64,000 nt of DNA from VYDC01 sp963667515 (GTDB taxonomy: Bacteria > Chloroflexota > Dehalococcoidia > UBA2979), in the NCBI GenBank assembly GCA_963667515.2, contig CAXXXY010000011.1, forward strand, positions 186,001-250,000. The letters are read 5' to 3'. Shown here one piece after another: positions 54,414 through 63,092 of the stretch (the stretch's first letter is position 1; each line of letters starts with the position of its first letter). The position numbers and the translations under genes are program-made. The notes under the pieces were generated by a model that was not told the DNA's origin, searched no databases, and worked only from the letters and a program-made list of their open reading frames with translations.

Positions 54414-54445
54414 GCCGCATACGTGAGCACGCTCACGTATGCGGC
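54414..54445. promoter_or_regulatory. 32-bp operator-like inverted repeat (15-bp arms, 2-bp spacer)
   Basis: GCCGCATACGTGAGC at 54414-54428 and GCTCACGTATGCGGC at 54431-54445 are exact reverse complements separated by AC. Such a long perfect dyad in the divergent spacer between the MFS gene (start 54336) and the membrane protein gene (start 54538) is typical of TetR- or MarR-type operators, or a strong hairpin in a transcript. No regulator gene of that type is adjacent. Confidence 0.65.
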
Positions 54446-54537
54446 CCGTCATGGAGCGATCCTCACAGTGCCGAGAGCGACGGCGGGGCTAGCGTCGGCT
54501 CGTCGCTCCCCGTGAGCGACTAGCAGGAGGGCTGCAG

Positions 54538-55509
54538 ATGGCTACTCGCATGGGAGTGATGGGACGCCCGGCGCCAACCGCCGACCACGCGTCGCCCTCG
54601 CGGGCTCGACCCGTGGGCGTCGGGATCGGCGTGATCGGCGTGGGGCTGCTGACGGCGACGCTGATCGCGAACCTCGTCGCGGCGGCGGACGTCGGCGAGG
54701 ACGCGGTGTCGGTGCGCGAGACGCTCGCCTGGTCCTTCGGGCTCACGACGATGGGGCTCGCGACGGTGAAGTTCGGCATCGCCACGGTCCTCATGGGGAT
54801 CCTCCAGCGGCTGTGGCTGCGCGTGGAGAGCGTGAAGGCGGCGCTGCCGGAGCTGCGCGGGCAGTCCGACGGCGGCGTGGCGCCCACCGGTGAGATCGAC
54901 ACGCCCTACGGCGCCGGCGTCGCGAGCACCGTCGCGCCGGGCCCGCTGCCGATCCACCGCATCGCGCGCCTGCTGTGGACGCCGATGCTGGCGATGGGCG
55001 TGATGGCGGTGGGCACCGGCCTGGTGCTCTCGCTGATCCAGTCCAGTACCAGCGACGGCGAGGACTTCCGCGACCTGGGCGCCTGGGTGCAGGGCACGCA
55101 GTTCCTGGGCGAGGCGTTCCTGCTCGCCGGCATCTCGTTCCTGCTCGGCTCCATCCTGGGCGCGCTGCGCGAGGGCGGCGGCGAGGTGCAGGAGGCGACC
55201 GGCCGCACGGTGCAGACGCTGAAGATGCCGCTCCCGGCGAAGGCCTTCATCGCGCTCATGGCGATGGCGATGATGACGCTGCTCGCGGCGATCATCTTGC
55301 ACTTCGTCTTCGCCGCCGACATCGAGGCCACGGCGACCTCGCTGGAGGACGCCGAGCAGCGCTTCGTGGTGCTGGAGGGCGTGCGGCGCATCGGCGTCGG
55401 CGTCTACCTGTTCTCGATCCTGCTCGGCCTCGCGACGATCGTGCAGGTGCTGCGCTTCCAGTCGGTCCGCATCCGCGAGCTGCCGCGGGAGCAGCGCCGG
55501 GCAGGCTAG
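54538..55509 (+). CDS. Multi-pass membrane protein of unknown family
   Basis: This 323-residue protein has about six predicted membrane helices, among them VGVGIGVIGVGLLTATLIANLV near the N-terminus, LARLLWTPMLAMGVMAVGTG-type segments and AKAFIALMAMAMMTLLAAIILHF. No conserved motif of a transporter or enzyme is visible. GGAGGG lies before the ATG at 54538. The shared operator-like dyad upstream suggests co-regulation with the MFS gene. Downstream is the hydrolase gene after a 250-base spacer. Confidence 0.65.
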   Translation: MATRMGVMGRPAPTADHASPSRARPVGVGIGVIGVGLLTATLIANLVAAADVGEDAVSVRETLAWSFGLTTMGLATVKFGIATVLMGILQRLWLRVESVKAALPELRGQSDGGVAPTGEIDTPYGAGVASTVAPGPLPIHRIARLLWTPMLAMGVMAVGTGLVLSLIQSSTSDGEDFRDLGAWVQGTQFLGEAFLLAGISFLLGSILGALREGGGEVQEATGRTVQTLKMPLPAKAFIALMAMAMMTLLAAIILHFVFAADIEATATSLEDAEQRFVVLEGVRRIGVGVYLFSILLGLATIVQVLRFQSVRIRELPREQRRAG

Positions 55510-55675
55510 CCTCGACGCTCGGCTCGGCGACGCAGAGGGGGCGCGGGGAGACCCGCGCCTCCTCTGCGTGCCCGCGGGCGGCGGCGTGGCAGGCGCGCCT
55601 CCCCCTCGCCCCGCGCTCGCTCGCGCCAGCGACAATGCCACCGCGCCGCCTCGGCGGCGGCCACCCGGGGCGGGG

Positions 55676-55681
55676 TATGCT
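55676..55681 (+). promoter_or_regulatory. -10-like hexamer TATGCT for the hydrolase pair
   Basis: TATGCT, 82 bases before the GTG at 55764. Confidence 0.4.
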
Positions 55682-55763
55682 CCGGCCGCCTCGGCGCGGC
55701 GGCGGCGCCGGCCGGCGAACGAGGGCGCGGCGCGAGCGGATCGAGCACGGGAGCGGAGCGAGC

Positions 55764-56558
55764 GTGAGCATACGCAAGGGCTACGTCGACGGGCCGGGCG
55801 GCCAGGTCCACTACCGCGAGGAGGGCGAGGGCGAGCCGCTGCTGCTGCTGCACCAGACGGCCAGCTCCGGCCAGCAGTACCTCGCGGCGTTCCCGCACCT
55901 CGTCGCGGGCGGGCGGCGCGTGATCGCGATGGACACGCCGGGCTACGGCATGTCCGACCTCCCCCCGGGCGACCCCAGCGTCGACGGCTACGTCGACGCG
56001 GCGCTGGCGCTGCTCGACGCGCTGGGCATCGAGCGGACGGCCGCGCTCGGCCACCACACCGGCGCCACCGTCGCGCTGCACCTCGGCTGGGCGCACCCGG
56101 AGCGCGTCTCCCAGCTCGTGCTCAACGGCACGCCGCTCTACACCGACGAGGAGCGGCCGCAGCTGCTGGAGCGGCTCCCCACCGAGGCGCCGCCGATCGA
56201 GGAGGATGGCAGCCACCTGCTGGCGCCGTGGAAACGGCGGATGCGCGTCACCGTCGGCTGGACGCGGCTGGACGTGATGCAGCGCTGCGTGACCGAGATG
56301 CTCTCGGTGCGCGATCACGCCTGGTACGGCTACCGCGCGGTCTTCCCCTACCCGTTCGAGGACCGGCTGCGCGAGCTCACGGTGCCGACGCTGCTGCTGA
56401 CGAACACGGGCGAGGACCTCTACCGCCACACGCTGCGCGCGCGCGACGCCCGCCCCGACCTGCCCTACGCCGAGCTGGAGGGCGGCACGCACGACATCGT
56501 CGACGAGCAGCCCGAGGCGTGGAGCGCCGCGGTGCTCGACTTCCTGCGCGGCGCGTGA
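55764..56558 (+). CDS. Alpha/beta hydrolase with His at the nucleophile position
   Basis: This 264-residue alpha/beta-hydrolase-fold protein has LLLLHQTASSGQQ (oxyanion loop), MDTPGYGMSDLPPG, and the elbow LGHHTGATVA, where His replaces the usual Ser of GxSxG. LELEGGTHDIVDEQPEAW supplies a C-terminal His. It is a relative of the frameshifted protein at 16541, which has GSHTG. Both may act without a covalent ester, for example as dioxygenase-like or lyase-type members, but this is inferred. Start GTG 55764 has GGAGCG upstream. The next gene overlaps by four bases (GTGA). Confidence 0.85.
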   Translation: MSIRKGYVDGPGGQVHYREEGEGEPLLLLHQTASSGQQYLAAFPHLVAGGRRVIAMDTPGYGMSDLPPGDPSVDGYVDAALALLDALGIERTAALGHHTGATVALHLGWAHPERVSQLVLNGTPLYTDEERPQLLERLPTEAPPIEEDGSHLLAPWKRRMRVTVGWTRLDVMQRCVTEMLSVRDHAWYGYRAVFPYPFEDRLRELTVPTLLLTNTGEDLYRHTLRARDARPDLPYAELEGGTHDIVDEQPEAWSAAVLDFLRGA

Positions 56559-57337
56559 GCGCCGTGCCGAGCGTCAAGGTGGGCGCCGAGGGGGCGCGGC
56601 CGGCGGAGCCGGGCGGCGCGGTCGCGATCTGGGTCAGCGCGCCCGACGCGACGCGCTCCGAGTTCGAGCGCTGGCACAACGTGGAGCACATCAGCGACCG
56701 CGTGCGCCTCCCCGGCTACTGGCTCGGGCGGCGCTGGCGCGCGCTCCCGCCCGAGGTCGCCGGCGAGCTCGTGGCGCCGACCGACTACCTCGCGCTCTAC
56801 GAGACCGACACGGCCGACGTGCTGCAGCAGCCCGCCTACCTCCAGCAGCTCAACGAGCCGACGGAGTGGAGCCGGCGCATGCTGGCGCCGACCTTCGACG
56901 TGGAGCGCGCGATCTACGAACTCGTTATGTCGCAAGGCGAGGAGCCGGCGCTCGACGCACCCTACCTGCTCGCGGTGCGCGTGAACCCGCCCGAGGGCCC
57001 CGACGGCGAGGCGGAGCTGCTCGACTGGTACCGCGAGGAGCACCTGCCGCGCCTTGGCGGCGTCGCCGGGACCGTGCGCGGCCGCGTCTTCCGCCGGGTC
57101 GACGCGATCTCCGACATCCCGACGACGGAGAAGGAGATCCAGCGTACGAGCGTCACGGGCCAGCGCTTCCTCGCGCTCTACGAGCTCGAGGATCCGGAGG
57201 CGCCGAGCTCCGAGGCGTGGCGCGAGGCCTCGATGGGGACGCCGCGCAGCGCCGCCTTCCGCGAGCGGCTCCGCGACGTGGCCCGCGAGCTCTACTGGCT
57301 GCAGTTCGTGCGCCACGCGCCGTGGCGGCGGGCGTAG
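56555..57337 (+). CDS. Dimeric alpha/beta-barrel protein (EthD/NIPSNAP-like)
   Basis: This 260-residue protein has two ferredoxin-like halves: ERWHNVEHISDRVRLPGYWL near 40-60 and LDWYREEHLPRLGGVAGTVR near 160-180. Each carries the W-x(3)EH motif typical of EthD/Dabb-type domains. Such proteins often partner with hydrolases or oxygenases in degradation pathways. Its start overlaps the hydrolase stop, so both are translated together. The His residues in the two motifs might bind a metal or substrate. The operon ends here; no terminator is obvious. Confidence 0.75.
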   Translation: MSAVPSVKVGAEGARPAEPGGAVAIWVSAPDATRSEFERWHNVEHISDRVRLPGYWLGRRWRALPPEVAGELVAPTDYLALYETDTADVLQQPAYLQQLNEPTEWSRRMLAPTFDVERAIYELVMSQGEEPALDAPYLLAVRVNPPEGPDGEAELLDWYREEHLPRLGGVAGTVRGRVFRRVDAISDIPTTEKEIQRTSVTGQRFLALYELEDPEAPSSEAWREASMGTPRSAAFRERLRDVARELYWLQFVRHAPWRRA

Positions 57338-57404
57338 GGGCGGCGAGCGTAGGCACGGCGGGTCCAGGGGCGCCTCGCGCGGCGGACCGACTGGCGCGCG
57401 GACG

Positions 57405-57677
57405 CTAGAGGCCGGGCGGCGGAAGCCACTCGGGCGCGCGCCCGCCACGCCGCAGGCGCTGCCAGCCGAGGTAGAGCCAGCCGACCGCTTGGATCGCCGT
57501 GGGGATCGTGGCGAGCCAGAGCCCCAGCGTCCCGAGCGTGACGGTGAAGGCCGCGAGCACGGAGCCCGTGACGAAGCTCGTGCGCAGCCGCGGCTTCTCC
57601 GCGGCGCGCAGCGCCGGCAGCAGCGCCGTGGCGAGCACGAAGCCGCCCGCGGCGAGCACGACGTCCTGCCAGCTCAC
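57405..57677 (-). CDS. Small membrane protein
   Basis: This 90-residue protein has two or three hydrophobic segments (VVLAAGGFVLATALLPALR and TLGLWLATIPTAIQAVGWLY) and a Pro-rich tail. The pattern resembles small uncharacterised bacterial proteins with two transmembrane helices. The TAG stop forms part of a CTAG. It lies between the EthD-like gene (convergent) and the cyclophilin gene (same strand). Confidence 0.6.
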   Translation of the reverse strand: MSWQDVVLAAGGFVLATALLPALRAAEKPRLRTSFVTGSVLAAFTVTLGTLGLWLATIPTAIQAVGWLYLGWQRLRRGGRAPEWLPPPGL

Positions 57678-57725
57678 GCTCGACGCCGCCGCGCGGCCCG
57701 GCCCCGGGGGTGCGCACGCACCTCG

Positions 57726-58322
57726 CTACTCGACGCGGATGCTCGCGGTGTCGATGCGCAGCGCCTCGGAGGGCTCGCCGCCGCGGCTGCCGCGCTTCTC
57801 GATCTCGCCCACCGTCTCCATGCCCGCCTCGACCTCGCCGAAGATGGTGTGCTTGCCATCCAGCCACGGCGTCTCCACGAAGGTCAGGAAGAACTGGCTG
57901 CCGTCGGTGCCCGGCCCGGCGTTGGCCATCGAGAGCAGGCCGGGGCGGTCGTGCCGCACGGCGTCGTCGAACTCGCCGTCGTACTGGTAGCCGGGGCCGC
58001 GCGTGCCGGTGCCCTCGGGGCAGCCGCCCTGCGCCATGAAGCCCTCGATCACGCGGTGGAAGGAGAGCCTGTCGTAGAAGCCGAGCGCCGTGAGGTAGGC
58101 GGTGCTGGATGCGTGCATGGGCGCCACGTCCGGGCGCAGCAGCACCGAGATCGGCCCCAGGTTGGTCTGAAGCTCCCAGAGGTAGCGGCGCCCCTCCTCG
58201 AAGCTGGCCTGCGGCGGGCGCGGCAGCCGCAGCCGCCAACCGTCCGCGCCGGTGTCGATCCCCTGCTCCGCGATGAACGCGTCGATCTCCGCGACGCCGC
58301 TCGTGCTCTCGTCCCCCGCCAT
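57726..58322 (-). CDS. Cyclophilin-type peptidylprolyl isomerase
   Basis: This 198-residue cyclophilin has the cis-trans isomerase motifs FHRVIEGFMAQGGCPEGTG (Arg in FHRV), SMANAGPGTDGSQFFLT (Gln/Phe/Phe) and LDGKHTIFGEVEAGM. About 35 residues precede the domain, starting with MAGDESTSGVAEIDAFIAE, so it is cytosolic, with no signal. It assists protein folding by isomerising Xaa-Pro bonds. The ATG at 58322 is preceded by GGAGAGGGGC. The domain is complete. Confidence 0.95.
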   Translation of the reverse strand: MAGDESTSGVAEIDAFIAEQGIDTGADGWRLRLPRPPQASFEEGRRYLWELQTNLGPISVLLRPDVAPMHASSTAYLTALGFYDRLSFHRVIEGFMAQGGCPEGTGTRGPGYQYDGEFDDAVRHDRPGLLSMANAGPGTDGSQFFLTFVETPWLDGKHTIFGEVEAGMETVGEIEKRGSRGGEPSEALRIDTASIRVE

Positions 58323-58422
58323 GCTGGCCCCTCTCCTCGCTCGCTCGCCTGCTCGGTGCGACGCGCCCAGCGTAACGCGGGTGGTGCGGCGCCGCCGCGC
58401 CCCTCGCCGGGGGCGGCAGCCA

Positions 58423-59343
58423 CTAGGGTCGCGCGGAACGCTCGTCGAGGAAGTCGAGCAGCGCGCGCACGAAGGCGGCGGGCTGCTCGCGGAAGCAGTA
58501 GTGGCCCGCGCGCTCGATGAGGCGCAGCTCCGAGTGCGGTGTGCGTCGCGCCACCAGCTCGGCGAGGCGCCGGCCGGCGAGCGCGGGCGTCGAGGGATCC
58601 TCGGCGCCCCACAGCAGCAGCGTCGGCGCGGGCAGGCCACGCCGCGCGATGGCCGCGAGCGTCTCGTGGCGCGCGGCGTCCAGGCTCGGCTGGAAGACGG
58701 AGGGGCGCAGCTCCGCCATCCGCGCCCGCGCCTCGGCGATCGCGGGGAGGCGGGCGATCTCTACCATGCGCCGCACGAAGTCCTCCGTGAGGTGCGCGGT
58801 CGAGACCGACTGCGCCTCGGGCTCGATGCGCACCGCCTCGGCGCCGGGCACGCCGGGCGGCGGTGCGGGGAGCTGCGCGTAGAACGCCTCGGAGCGCGGG
58901 TAGGCGTCGTCCTCCGGCGCCAGCGATCCCGCGTCGACGAGCGTCAGCGAGCGCGCGAGCTCCGGCCGGCGCAGCGCCAGCCCCGCCACCAGCAGCGCTC
59001 CCCGCGAGTGGCCGACGAGGTGCGCCGGCCCCCCGACCCGCTCGTCGAGGAAGCGCTCGAGGTGGCGCTCGCCCGCCTGCCAGCGGTAGCCGTCGGGCGC
59101 GGGCGGCGCCTGCGTGTGCCCCTGCCCCGGCCGGTCGAGCGCGAGCACGCGGAAGCGCTCGGCGAGCGGGGCGAGCACCGCGTCCCACGAGTCGAGCGAG
59201 TACCACGAGCCGTATTGGCCGCCGTGCACCAGCACGAGGGCCGCCGCCGCCGAGTCGCCCGCCTCGTAGTAGCGCGTGCGCAGGCCGGCGACCGCGGCGT
59301 GGCGCAGCGCGCGCGGGTCGAGGTCGGGCGCGCGCTCGGCCAT
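58423..59343 (-). CDS. Alpha/beta hydrolase
   Basis: This 306-residue alpha/beta hydrolase has LVHGGQYGSW (oxyanion), the nucleophile elbow VGHSRGALLV, a likely acid Asp in LLWGAEDPSTP and the catalytic His in RAGHYCFREQ. It resembles haloalkane-dehalogenase-like and C-C bond hydrolases. The IS copy D is inserted 14 bases upstream of the ATG at 59343, between it and the amidohydrolase on the same strand, which probably stood in one operon with it. Expression may now depend on the IS. Confidence 0.9.
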   Translation of the reverse strand: MAERAPDLDPRALRHAAVAGLRTRYYEAGDSAAAALVLVHGGQYGSWYSLDSWDAVLAPLAERFRVLALDRPGQGHTQAPPAPDGYRWQAGERHLERFLDERVGGPAHLVGHSRGALLVAGLALRRPELARSLTLVDAGSLAPEDDAYPRSEAFYAQLPAPPPGVPGAEAVRIEPEAQSVSTAHLTEDFVRRMVEIARLPAIAEARARMAELRPSVFQPSLDAARHETLAAIARRGLPAPTLLLWGAEDPSTPALAGRRLAELVARRTPHSELRLIERAGHYCFREQPAAFVRALLDFLDERSARP

Positions 59344-59357
59344 CGGCGGGGCGCTAG

Positions 59358-60409
59358 CTGTAGTTCCCACGTAGGTTGTTGACAGGATGAGGGGCCTCGC
59401 CCGCTGCTGTGTGTGACAGCACGGCAGTAGCGAGGAGAGGACACCCTCATGGCCCATCGTAACGCGCGGCTGACGCCGCTGACCCGACTCGAGCTCGTGC
59501 GGGAAGTGGACGCCGGCTGGCCCCAGGCTGAGGTCGCTCGCCACTTCCGCGTCTCCCGCCACACCGTTGCCAAGTGGCTGGGGCGCTTCCGGGCGGAGGG
59601 AGCGGCAGGGCTCGAGGACCGCAGCTCCGCCCCGCGCGCGCATCCCCGGCGCACGCCGCCCGAGCTGGAGCGACGCATCTGCGCCGTGCGACGCACGCAG
59701 GGATTCGGGCCGCATCGCATCCAGTGGGCGCTCGGGGTCGCCCGCTCCACGGTCTACGCCGTGCTGCGGCGCCGCGGCCTCAACCGGCTCGACCGCCTGC
59801 ACCGCGTCACCCGGGAGCCGGTCCGCTACGAGCACGACGCCCCCGGCGACCTGCTGCATCTCGACGTGAAGAAGCTCGGGCGCGTCCCCGAGGGCGGCGG
59901 CAAGCGAATGGCGCCTGGCTTCGCCGAGACGCGCTCCGGGCCGCATTCGCGGCGTTCGCTGGGGCTGGAGTACCTACACGTCGCCGTCGACGACCACAGC
60001 CGTTACGCCTACGTCTCCGTCCTGCCCGACGAGCGTGGCGCGAGCTGCGCCGCCTTCCTCGAGCAGGCGCTCGCGGCCTTCCGCCGGCGTGGCGTGCGCG
60101 TGCGCCGGGTCCTGACCGACAACGCGAAGGCCTACACCGTCGCCCGCAGCTTCCACGGCGCCGCCGCTGCCGCAGACGTGCGGCTGTCGCACACGCGGCC
60201 CTACCGCCCGCAGACGAACGGCAAAGCCGAGCGTTTCATCCAGATCCTGCAGAACGAGTGGGCCTACGCCCGCCCCTACCGCTCCAACGCCGAGCGGCTG
60301 CGCCAGCTCCCACGCTGGCTCTACCGCTACAATCACCGCCGACCGCACGGCGGCGTCGGCGGGGCCGTCCCCGCCTCCCGCCTGTGAACAACCTTCCTGG
60401 GTAGTACAG
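59358..60409 (+). mobile_element. IS481-family insertion sequence, copy D (complete, 1,052 bp)
   Basis: Complete copy with the same 29-bp terminal repeats. CTAG flanks it at 59354-59357 and 60410-60413. It separates the hydrolase at 58423 from the amidohydrolase at 60410; without the IS they would be about 25 bases apart on the minus strand. The right CTAG holds the amidohydrolase stop codon, so that gene is intact. Confidence 0.95.
59449..60387 (+). CDS. IS481-family transposase, copy D
   Basis: A 312-residue transposase with helix-turn-helix (about 27-45) and DDE residues Asp139, Asp224 and Glu261. Apparently identical to copy C; differs from copy B at residue 49 (Ala versus Thr). It runs opposite to the operon that it splits. 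Confidence 0.95.
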   Translation: MAHRNARLTPLTRLELVREVDAGWPQAEVARHFRVSRHTVAKWLGRFRAEGAAGLEDRSSAPRAHPRRTPPELERRICAVRRTQGFGPHRIQWALGVARSTVYAVLRRRGLNRLDRLHRVTREPVRYEHDAPGDLLHLDVKKLGRVPEGGGKRMAPGFAETRSGPHSRRSLGLEYLHVAVDDHSRYAYVSVLPDERGASCAAFLEQALAAFRRRGVRVRRVLTDNAKAYTVARSFHGAAAAADVRLSHTRPYRPQTNGKAERFIQILQNEWAYARPYRSNAERLRQLPRWLYRYNHRRPHGGVGGAVPASRL

Positions 60410-61288
60410 CTAGCCGCTCGCGGCGCGCCGGCGCGCGGGCAGCTCCGTGGAGGGCACGCCCGCGGGCCAGCCGAGGAGCTCCGCCGCGTTCCCGCCCAGC
60501 ACCGCATCGAGCTCGGCGGCGGGGAGGTCGGCGAGCGCCGCGCGCACCAGCTCCAGCTCCTCCGGGTAGCGGGCGCGGCCGCGCGTGAGCTGCTGCGTGT
60601 GGTCGCTGGCCCACAGCAGGCGCCGCGGCCCGTACTCGGCGAGCACGCGGCGCACGAGTCCGTGCACGTCGGCGAAGGGCGCGCGCTCGAGCGAGCGCGA
60701 GGCGAGCGTCGAGAGCTTCACCGCCACGCGCGGGAAGCGCGCCAGCCGCAGCGTGAGGGCGAACTGCTCCTCGTCGACGCCCGCGTGGATGCGCGGCAGC
60801 CCCAGGTGGTCGATGACGAGGCTCAGCTCGGGGTGCCGCTGCAGCGCGCGCGCGGCCATCGCCAGCCGGCCGGGGAAGAAGCCCGCCACCGGCAGCTCGT
60901 GGCGCTCGGCGGCGGCCCAGAAGGGCTCGAGTCGCTCGTCGGGCCACGCGTCCTGCTCCGTGTCGCGGAAGTGGACACGCACGCCCACCATGCCCGGTCG
61001 ATCGAGCCAGCGCGCCACGGTCTCCTCGATGTCGGGCGCGCCCGCGTCCAGCAGCCCCATCACCGCGAAGCGATCGGGCCAGCGCTCGGCGCACTCCAGC
61101 GCGAAATCGTTGCGCGCGCCCATGATCGCGGGCGGCACGATCACCACGCGGTCGACGCCCGCCTCCTCCATCAGCGGCAGCAGCTGCTGCGGCCCGAACG
61201 GCTCGGGGAGGCTCGGCGTGCGGTCGGGGCGCCACGGCCGGTCGGGCCGATCCGCCTCCCACAGGTGCACCTGCATGTCGAGGATCAC
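60410..61288 (-). CDS. Metal-dependent amidohydrolase (2-pyrone-4,6-dicarboxylate-hydrolase-like)
   Basis: This 292-residue TIM-barrel hydrolase has the amidohydrolase-2 pattern: MQVHLWEADRPDRP (His near the N-terminus), LSLVIDHLGLPRIH, VAVKLSTLASRSLE and LLWASDHTQQLTRGR (Asp-His). It is the intact paralogue of the interrupted gene at 15618. Such enzymes cleave lactones or decarboxylate ring acids in aromatic degradation. The GTG at 61288 overlaps the MFS stop (GTGA), showing an operon with the MFS. Its own stop is in the CTAG used by IS copy D. Confidence 0.88.
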   Translation of the reverse strand: MILDMQVHLWEADRPDRPWRPDRTPSLPEPFGPQQLLPLMEEAGVDRVVIVPPAIMGARNDFALECAERWPDRFAVMGLLDAGAPDIEETVARWLDRPGMVGVRVHFRDTEQDAWPDERLEPFWAAAERHELPVAGFFPGRLAMAARALQRHPELSLVIDHLGLPRIHAGVDEEQFALTLRLARFPRVAVKLSTLASRSLERAPFADVHGLVRRVLAEYGPRRLLWASDHTQQLTRGRARYPEELELVRAALADLPAAELDAVLGGNAAELLGWPAGVPSTELPARRRAASG

Positions 61289-62622
61289 GGGAGGGCCTCG
61301 GCCGGCTCGGCGGGCGCCTCCGCGCGATGCGGCGGGCGCACCAACAGGATCACGAACGCCCCCACCACCGCCGCCGCCGACATCGTGAGCAGCACGCCGG
61401 TGTAGCTGCCCGTCGCGTCGAAGTACGCCGACACCAGCAGCGGGCCCGAGGCGCTGAAGAGCAGATTGAACGGCATCGCTGCGCCACGCACCTGGCCGAG
61501 GTGGCGGCGCCCCAAGAAGGTAGCCCACAGCAGCTCCTGCATCGGCAGGTTGCCCGCGATGCCCACGCCCGCCAGCAGGAAGCCGGCGGCGACCGCCGGC
61601 TCGCTGCCGGCCTGCGCGGCCGGGATCACGGTGAGGATGCCGGCGGAGAGGCAGAGGAAGGCCCCCGCCGCGAGGAAGCGGGGGTGGATGCGCTCCGCCA
61701 GCAGCCCCCAGAACGGGCGCGTCACCAGCCCCGGAAAGGCGAACAGCCCCAGCATCGCGGCGGCGGTGTCGCGCTCGAAGCCGAAGTCGGTGAGGTAGGG
61801 GATCGTCTGGGTCGCCAGCGCGAGCAGCGAGAGGCTGCTCATGCCGAAGGCGAACACCAGCATCCACATCGTACGTGTGCGCAGCGCCTCGCGGCGGGTG
61901 AGGGAGGTGGCGAGGTCGCGGCGCGCCGCCTCGCCCGCGCCGCCGCGCAGATCCTCGTCGCTGCGGCCGTCGGGGTGCAGCCCATGGTCCTCGGGGCGCC
62001 GCCGCATCACCAGCGAGGCCGGCAGCATCAGCAGGACGAAGCCGAGCGCCAGCAGCTGCCACGCCGCACGCCAGCCCACGCCGTCGACGAGCGCGGTGAG
62101 CGCGGGCGGGACGACGACGCCCGAGAGCGAGATCCCCATCGCTGCGAAGCCGATCGCGCGGCCGCGACGCTCGACGAACCACTTCGACATCGAGACGTTC
62201 ACCACGAGGCCGCCCGCCAGCGCCGTGCCCAGCGCCACCGCGAGCCCGCGAATCAGCACCCACTGCCACAGCTCCTCGACCTGCGAGGCCGCCAGTAGCG
62301 AGACGGCGGCCACCGCCGTGCCGATGAGCATCAGCGGGCGCGGGCCGCGCCGGTCGAGCAGCCCGCCCACGTAGAGGCTGACGGCCGCCATCACGAACTG
62401 CCCGACGGTGATGGCGAGGATGAACTCCGTGCGCGACCAGCCGAGGTCGTCGCTCATCGGCACCAGGAAGGACCCCGTGCCGTAGCCCTGCAGCGCCGAG
62501 CTCGCGAACATGGCGGCCGCCGCCGCGCCGACGATGTTCCAGCCGTAGAAGTAGCGTGGCGGGCGGCCCTCCGGCGGGGGCGCGGCCGGCGGCGCCGGTG
62601 GAGCGGGAGGTGCCTCGACCAC
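61285..62622 (-). CDS. MFS transporter (OFA/monocarboxylate type)
   Basis: This 445-residue transporter has 12 predicted helices, starting at FYGWNIVGAAAAAMFASSAL with PMSDDLGWSRTEFILAITVG, and the loop FVERRGRAIGFAAMG. It is a paralogue of the MFS at 23900. It probably imports the organic acid used by the downstream amidohydrolase and hydrolase. The first 25 residues are Pro/Ala rich. The start is the GTG at 62622. A TACACT hexamer lies 75 bases upstream. It overlaps the amidohydrolase by four bases. Confidence 0.9.
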   Translation of the reverse strand: MVEAPPAPPAPPAAPPPEGRPPRYFYGWNIVGAAAAAMFASSALQGYGTGSFLVPMSDDLGWSRTEFILAITVGQFVMAAVSLYVGGLLDRRGPRPLMLIGTAVAAVSLLAASQVEELWQWVLIRGLAVALGTALAGGLVVNVSMSKWFVERRGRAIGFAAMGISLSGVVVPPALTALVDGVGWRAAWQLLALGFVLLMLPASLVMRRRPEDHGLHPDGRSDEDLRGGAGEAARRDLATSLTRREALRTRTMWMLVFAFGMSSLSLLALATQTIPYLTDFGFERDTAAAMLGLFAFPGLVTRPFWGLLAERIHPRFLAAGAFLCLSAGILTVIPAAQAGSEPAVAAGFLLAGVGIAGNLPMQELLWATFLGRRHLGQVRGAAMPFNLLFSASGPLLVSAYFDATGSYTGVLLTMSAAAVVGAFVILLVRPPHRAEAPAEPAEALP

Positions 62623-62696
62623 GGTCGCTCTCAGTCAATCGTGCGCTGGCGATGCGCGCCGGCGATGCGCGCCGGCGACGAGCGCGGGATGCGCCC

Positions 62697-62702
62697 AGTG
62701 TA
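62697..62702 (-). promoter_or_regulatory. -10-like hexamer TACACT for the MFS operon
   Basis: TACACT on the minus strand, 75 bases before the MFS start. It is followed by a short imperfect repeat of GCGATGCGCGCCG at about 62649-62675. Confidence 0.4.
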
Positions 62703-62819
62703 GCGGGCGCCGCCGGCCCGGCACCGCGGCGGCGGCCGCGCGACCGACGCCGCGACGTTGCCCCGCCGGGGTAGCGGCGCTCACGCCGCCGCGTGCGCCG
62801 GGCGCGCTAGCGTGCAGAC

Positions 62820-62996
62820 ATGGTGCTGAGCTCGCCCGTGGCGGCGGACGCGGCCGGCTGGCGGCTGCCCTACCTCACGAGCACGCTCGCGGGGCTCGCG
62901 GCCGGCGTGTGGGTCGCGTGGGAGCGGCCGGGCCTCGCGCTGTTCGAGCGCACGATGCGCTCGCTCGACGCCTACCGCGGCGCCGCCGGGGCGTAG
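62820..62996 (+). CDS. Short hypothetical protein with one hydrophobic stretch
   Basis: A 58-residue frame starts at ATG 62820 and ends at TAG 62994-62996. Its middle (LTSTLAGLAAGVWVAWE) could be a membrane segment. TAGCGT lies just upstream, consistent with a leaderless transcript; no ribosome-binding site is visible. The codons keep the GC-rich third position expected of genes. No family is recognised, and a chance frame is possible. Confidence 0.35.
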   Translation: MVLSSPVAADAAGWRLPYLTSTLAGLAAGVWVAWERPGLALFERTMRSLDAYRGAAGA

Positions 62997-63092
62997 CGAC
63001 CAGCCGCCGGCCCTCGGCGGGCTCGACGGCCGGCGACGCGCCCGGCCCGCCCGCGAAAGCCTCCGCCCCGCGAACGAACGCCTCCGCCTCGA

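Noticed and set aside
43518..60409. Composite transposon formed by IS copies B, C and D
   Set aside because: The genes between the copies are ordinary chromosomal types, the CTAG duplication is separate for each copy, and no cargo logic is visible.
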